From JAWPMT01 sp965267435 (GTDB taxonomy: Bacteria; Bacteroidota; Bacteroidia; Cytophagales; Cyclobacteriaceae), in contig OZ253960.1 in the NCBI GenBank assembly GCA_965267435.1, positions 3,534,001-3,598,000 of the forward strand: 64,000 nt of DNA, given 5' to 3'. This document shows positions 61,119-64,000 of this stretch, piece by piece. Each line of letters opens with the position of its first letter. Position 1 is the stretch's first letter. A program made the position numbers and the translations under genes. The notes under the pieces are model-generated. The model did not search any database. It worked only from the letters and a program-made list of their open reading frames with translations, and was not told the DNA's origin.

Positions 61119-63527
61119 ATGTTTGAGAACTTCATAATAACTGCGGTAAGAAATTTCAGGAAAAACCGCTTATATACGGCCATCAATGTGCTGGGATTAG
61201 GTCTGGGCATGACGTGCTGTCTCGTCATGTATACCATCCTCCGCCATGAATTTGGCTTCGACGATTTCCACCAAAACAAAGACAACATCTATCGAATTGT
61301 CGAGCACTACAGCGGTGATAATGGCATGCACCATTCTGGAAGGCTGCCTAATCCTCTTGGCTATTCGCTATCGGAAAATCGGCGAAAGATCAAGGATGTG
61401 ATCCCCATGCACGGGCCGCTGACAGGTACGGTGAAAATCCGCCAAAGTCACAAAGTGGATGTGTACAAGGACCAGGGCATCTTATTCACCAGTTCGAGCT
61501 TCCTGCATAATCTGGACTTCCCCATCGTGGCAGGTGGTGGCCCAGAAATGCTCGATGAGTATGCCAAAGTCTTCCTCACCCAGCAGATGGCTGAAAAATA
61601 CTTTGGTGCCCTCAACCCCCTGGGGCAGTTCATTAGCTACGGTGAGGATCTGGAACTTGAGGTAGTCGGTATCCTCGAGAACACGCCTACCACCACCAAT
61701 GTCCCTTTCGAAATCCTGGTTTCTTACCCGACGCTGCGCCGACTCTATCCCGACTATATATCCGCCTGGGGAGCCACCTGGGTCGGGTCGGCTTATGTCG
61801 TCGCCAATCCCACAGATGACATTCAGGAATTGGAAGAAGAGATCAATACACTGGTGCATTCGCACCTGACAGAGGAGGAGCAGTTGAAGAACGCATACTT
61901 CTTACAACCGCTGGCGGACGTGCATACAGACGCGCGATACATGGACAGCGTCAACTACGTGCCACCCACCGAGGCCATCTACGGCACGCTGTTTCTTGTG
62001 ATCTGCATACTCCTGGCCAGTATTCTCAACTTCATCAATCTCGCCACGAGCCAGGCTGTACGGAGGTCGCGGGAGATTGGTATCAGAAAAACACTCGGTA
62101 GCTCTAAGCGGCAGATCATCCTCCAGTTTTATGGAGAGACGTTTCTGCTCGTGACAGCTGGAGCACTGCTCGCACTCACCATTGCGCAATTCATCATCAA
62201 CCTGATGAACGATGCGATCAGCCCCATGCCCTTTCACCTCAGTTATGACCTCGTGGTCATTCCATGGACTGGCCTGCTGGTCGTTTTGGTATCCCTATTG
62301 GCGGGCCTCTATCCCGCCTTTATTCTTTCCAACTACAATCCAATCCAGGCACTTCGAAACCAGATCTCGCTGTCTAAGGGTAGTGGGAGGCTGACCCTAC
62401 GAAGAGTGCTGGTGACGATACAGTTTGGTGTGGCCAATTTGTTGATCGTGGCCACGATCATTGTCTCCTCACAAATGAGAATGATCCAAAACAGCGATCT
62501 CGGTTTCGATCCCAGTGATATTCTCCAGGTACATTTCCCTGACAATGTCCTCGACAAAAGAGATGTCATCATGGCCGAATTTGACAAGCAGAACTTCGTG
62601 GCCCGTACTTCCTGGAATTTCGGACCTCCCCAAGCCGTCAATACCAATTGGAACAGTACCTACCACCTGGTGGGCATGCCGGAAGAGGACCACCTCCATA
62701 CGCGGTTGAAGTTCATAGATGACCGGTACCTGGATACTTATAATATCTCCCTATTGGCGGGAACAAATATTGAAAACAGCCGCCCATCGGACTCAACAAC
62801 GCAAGTGATCGTGACGCGTGAGTTCGTGAAGCGACTGGGGTATACCAACCCCGCAGAGGCGCTGGGATTGAAAGTGGCCTACCAGGGCAGCAATCGTGGG
62901 ACCATTCAGGGCATAGTCGAGGACTTCCATGCCGATAAGCTCACAAGTGAGATCAAACCTGTCCTCATGACCTATCAGCCGTACCAGATGAACTTCCTCA
63001 CGATCAAGCTGCAGGAAGGGGCCATGACCGAGCAAGCAGTGAGCGACATCGAGCAGCTCTACAGGACTTTTGCACCTGAGGCCCTGTTTGAAATGAGTGC
63101 CTTGACAGAACAAATTCAGGACTCCTATCTACTGGAGAACATGATCCACCATTCATTTCGGGTCTTTGCCATGTTGTCTCTTTTCATCGGATTACTGGGG
63201 CTATACGGCCTGGTGACCTATATGATAGAGCGCAACAAAAAGACCATGAGTATTAGAAAAGTATTTGGCGCCTCCTGGCAGTCGATCATCCAATTGATCA
63301 GCCGGGAATACGTGGTGCTGATCCTTATCTCATTTGCCCTTGTGGCCCCCTTGAGCTATCTGATCTGCAGCCAATGGCTTGGTGGCTTTGCCTACCAGAT
63401 TGATATCAGCATCTGGCACTATGTCGCAGGACTTGGTCTCATCATGGCCATCGCCGTATCCACCGTTTCATTGAAATCCTACAGAGCGGCGACAGCCAAT
63501 CCAGTGGATGCACTGCGCCAGGAATAG
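61119..63527 (+). CDS. FtsX/MacB-like ABC transporter permease
   Basis: About 802 residues from ATG 61119 (MFENFIITAVRNFRK), chosen because the upstream in-frame TTG at 61089 lies inside the sigma-54 promoter. Topology is the long 8-helix type: N-terminal helix (about 18-40), a periplasmic MacB-like domain (about 60-270), a first FtsX unit (FINLATSQAVRRSREIGIRKTLGSSKRQIILQFYGETFLLV), another periplasmic domain (about 450-660) and a second FtsX unit (LLGLYGLVTYMIERNKKTMSIRKVFGASWQSIIQL). No ATPase is in the window; partner unknown. Such permeases work in mechanotransmission, export or lipoprotein handling. Confidence 0.92.
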   Translation: MFENFIITAVRNFRKNRLYTAINVLGLGLGMTCCLVMYTILRHEFGFDDFHQNKDNIYRIVEHYSGDNGMHHSGRLPNPLGYSLSENRRKIKDVIPMHGPLTGTVKIRQSHKVDVYKDQGILFTSSSFLHNLDFPIVAGGGPEMLDEYAKVFLTQQMAEKYFGALNPLGQFISYGEDLELEVVGILENTPTTTNVPFEILVSYPTLRRLYPDYISAWGATWVGSAYVVANPTDDIQELEEEINTLVHSHLTEEEQLKNAYFLQPLADVHTDARYMDSVNYVPPTEAIYGTLFLVICILLASILNFINLATSQAVRRSREIGIRKTLGSSKRQIILQFYGETFLLVTAGALLALTIAQFIINLMNDAISPMPFHLSYDLVVIPWTGLLVVLVSLLAGLYPAFILSNYNPIQALRNQISLSKGSGRLTLRRVLVTIQFGVANLLIVATIIVSSQMRMIQNSDLGFDPSDILQVHFPDNVLDKRDVIMAEFDKQNFVARTSWNFGPPQAVNTNWNSTYHLVGMPEEDHLHTRLKFIDDRYLDTYNISLLAGTNIENSRPSDSTTQVIVTREFVKRLGYTNPAEALGLKVAYQGSNRGTIQGIVEDFHADKLTSEIKPVLMTYQPYQMNFLTIKLQEGAMTEQAVSDIEQLYRTFAPEALFEMSALTEQIQDSYLLENMIHHSFRVFAMLSLFIGLLGLYGLVTYMIERNKKTMSIRKVFGASWQSIIQLISREYVVLILISFALVAPLSYLICSQWLGGFAYQIDISIWHYVAGLGLIMAIAVSTVSLKSYRAATANPVDALRQE

Positions 63528-63570
63528 CACAAGGTGAACTATTCAATCCTACAGTTATCAGTAGACCCCT

Positions 63571-64000
63571 ATGCTTCGAAACTATCTGAACACCATCTTC
63601 CGCCAACTCCGCAAGAACAAGACTTTCAGCGCCATCAACATCCTGGGTCTGGCGCTGGCGATGTCCGCTTGCTTGATCATTGCGCACTTTGTGGCTTTCC
63701 ACCTTGGTTTTGACCGTTATCATTCAAAAGCGGATCGCATCGTCCGTATCGAAACGGAGGCGTGGCAGGAGGATGTGTATCAGGGAGTAGGGACCAGGAG
63801 CAGTCCGATGATGTCGCAAGCATTGGCGGAGGCGCTGCCAGTCGTGGAGCAAAGGGCCCGGTTCTGGGACATCAACTACCGCAACAACACCCTGACAACG
63901 AAGCAGGAAGGAAAGACGCTGACCTACCATGAGGAGGGCGTCTATGGGGCCGACAAAGAAGTCTTCGCCGTGTTCGACATGGAATTTGTCGCCGGAGGGT
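63571..64000 (+). CDS. Second FtsX/MacB-like ABC permease, cut by the window edge
   Basis: Starts at ATG 63571, 43 bp after the first permease, and is open to the right edge (143 codons). The N-terminus MLRNYLNTIFRQLRKNKTFSAINILGLALAMSACLIIAHF has the same arrangement as the first permease, with a periplasmic segment following (FDRYHSKADRIVRIETE). Likely co-transcribed and paralogous. Confidence 0.88.
   Translation, partial: MLRNYLNTIFRQLRKNKTFSAINILGLALAMSACLIIAHFVAFHLGFDRYHSKADRIVRIETEAWQEDVYQGVGTRSSPMMSQALAEALPVVEQRARFWDINYRNNTLTTKQEGKTLTYHEEGVYGADKEVFAVFDMEFVAGG

Noticed and set aside
1..64000. tRNA, rRNA, riboswitches, IS elements, phage genes
   Set aside because: None seen by eye in the intergenic stretches; a covariance or profile search was not possible here.

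Overview
The window is a piece of a Bacteroidota chromosome, probably a free-living Cytophagales-like bacterium. The evidence is a SusC/SusD pair, type IX secretion (T9SS) C-terminal sorting domains on three very large exoproteins, a TPR/beta-propeller/CRD/OmpA protein with the architecture of PorE, a Bacteroidota-style LptD, and repeated exact matches to the Bacteroidota -7 promoter box TAnnTTTG upstream of operons. G+C looks close to 50 %. Lineage below phylum is inference. No tRNA, rRNA, CRISPR array, insertion sequence or prophage gene was seen.

Layout, left to right. 0-3.1 kb (- strand): an ASST-like lipoprotein, a ChrA-type anion transporter and a PAPS-type sulfotransferase cut by the window edge, apparently one operon. 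3.2-9.2 kb (-): susC-susD-lipoprotein nutrient-uptake operon closed by a strong terminator. 9.5-14.7 kb (-): lepA-folD-queE-porE-like operon. 14.7-19.1 kb (mostly -): dtd with an NAD(P)-binding oxidoreductase, a membrane-anchored protein, an IscA-like protein (+), and a WD40-DivIVA-folB operon. 19.1-22.4 kb (+): Sfp-type phosphopantetheinyl transferase and a 7TM hybrid histidine kinase. 22.3-26.6 kb (-): amidase, MlaD/MCE protein, acyl-CoA carboxylase beta subunit and SirB1-like protein. 26.6-31.9 kb (+): LptD, a DM13 lipoprotein, a beta-barrel and a VOC protein. 31.9-41.2 kb: sterol-desaturase-like hydroxylase (-), a small lipoprotein (+), lysS, proline dehydrogenase, a small exported protein and a 1216-residue BNR exoprotein (all -). 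41.5-44.0 kb (+): aroB, a small membrane protein and aroA. 44.1-48.4 kb: small exported proteins, a 1.1-kb gene-poor stretch, fabF and two small unknowns.

The last 16 kb is the most unusual part. An NtrY-like kinase and an NtrC-type sigma-54 activator (48.4-51.1 kb, -) stand next to two adjacent giant T9SS exoproteins (51.5-60.8 kb, +). Both are built of MopE-type putative metal-binding repeats, and the second also carries two degenerate CAP domains. Two FtsX/MacB-like ABC permeases follow (61.1 kb to the end). A 40-bp two-fold symmetric element occurs twice, once between the activator and the first exoprotein and once upstream of the first permease, with 36 of 40 positions identical. The permease copy is followed at typical enhancer distance by a good sigma-54 -24/-12 promoter. 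The simplest reading is that the element is the activator's binding site, joining the two-component system, the permeases and perhaps the exoproteins in one sigma-54 regulon.

The rest is largely core envelope, cofactor and biosynthetic metabolism, densely packed: convergent neighbours overlap at their stop codons five times, and many co-directional genes overlap by 1-8 bases or lie less than 25 bp apart.
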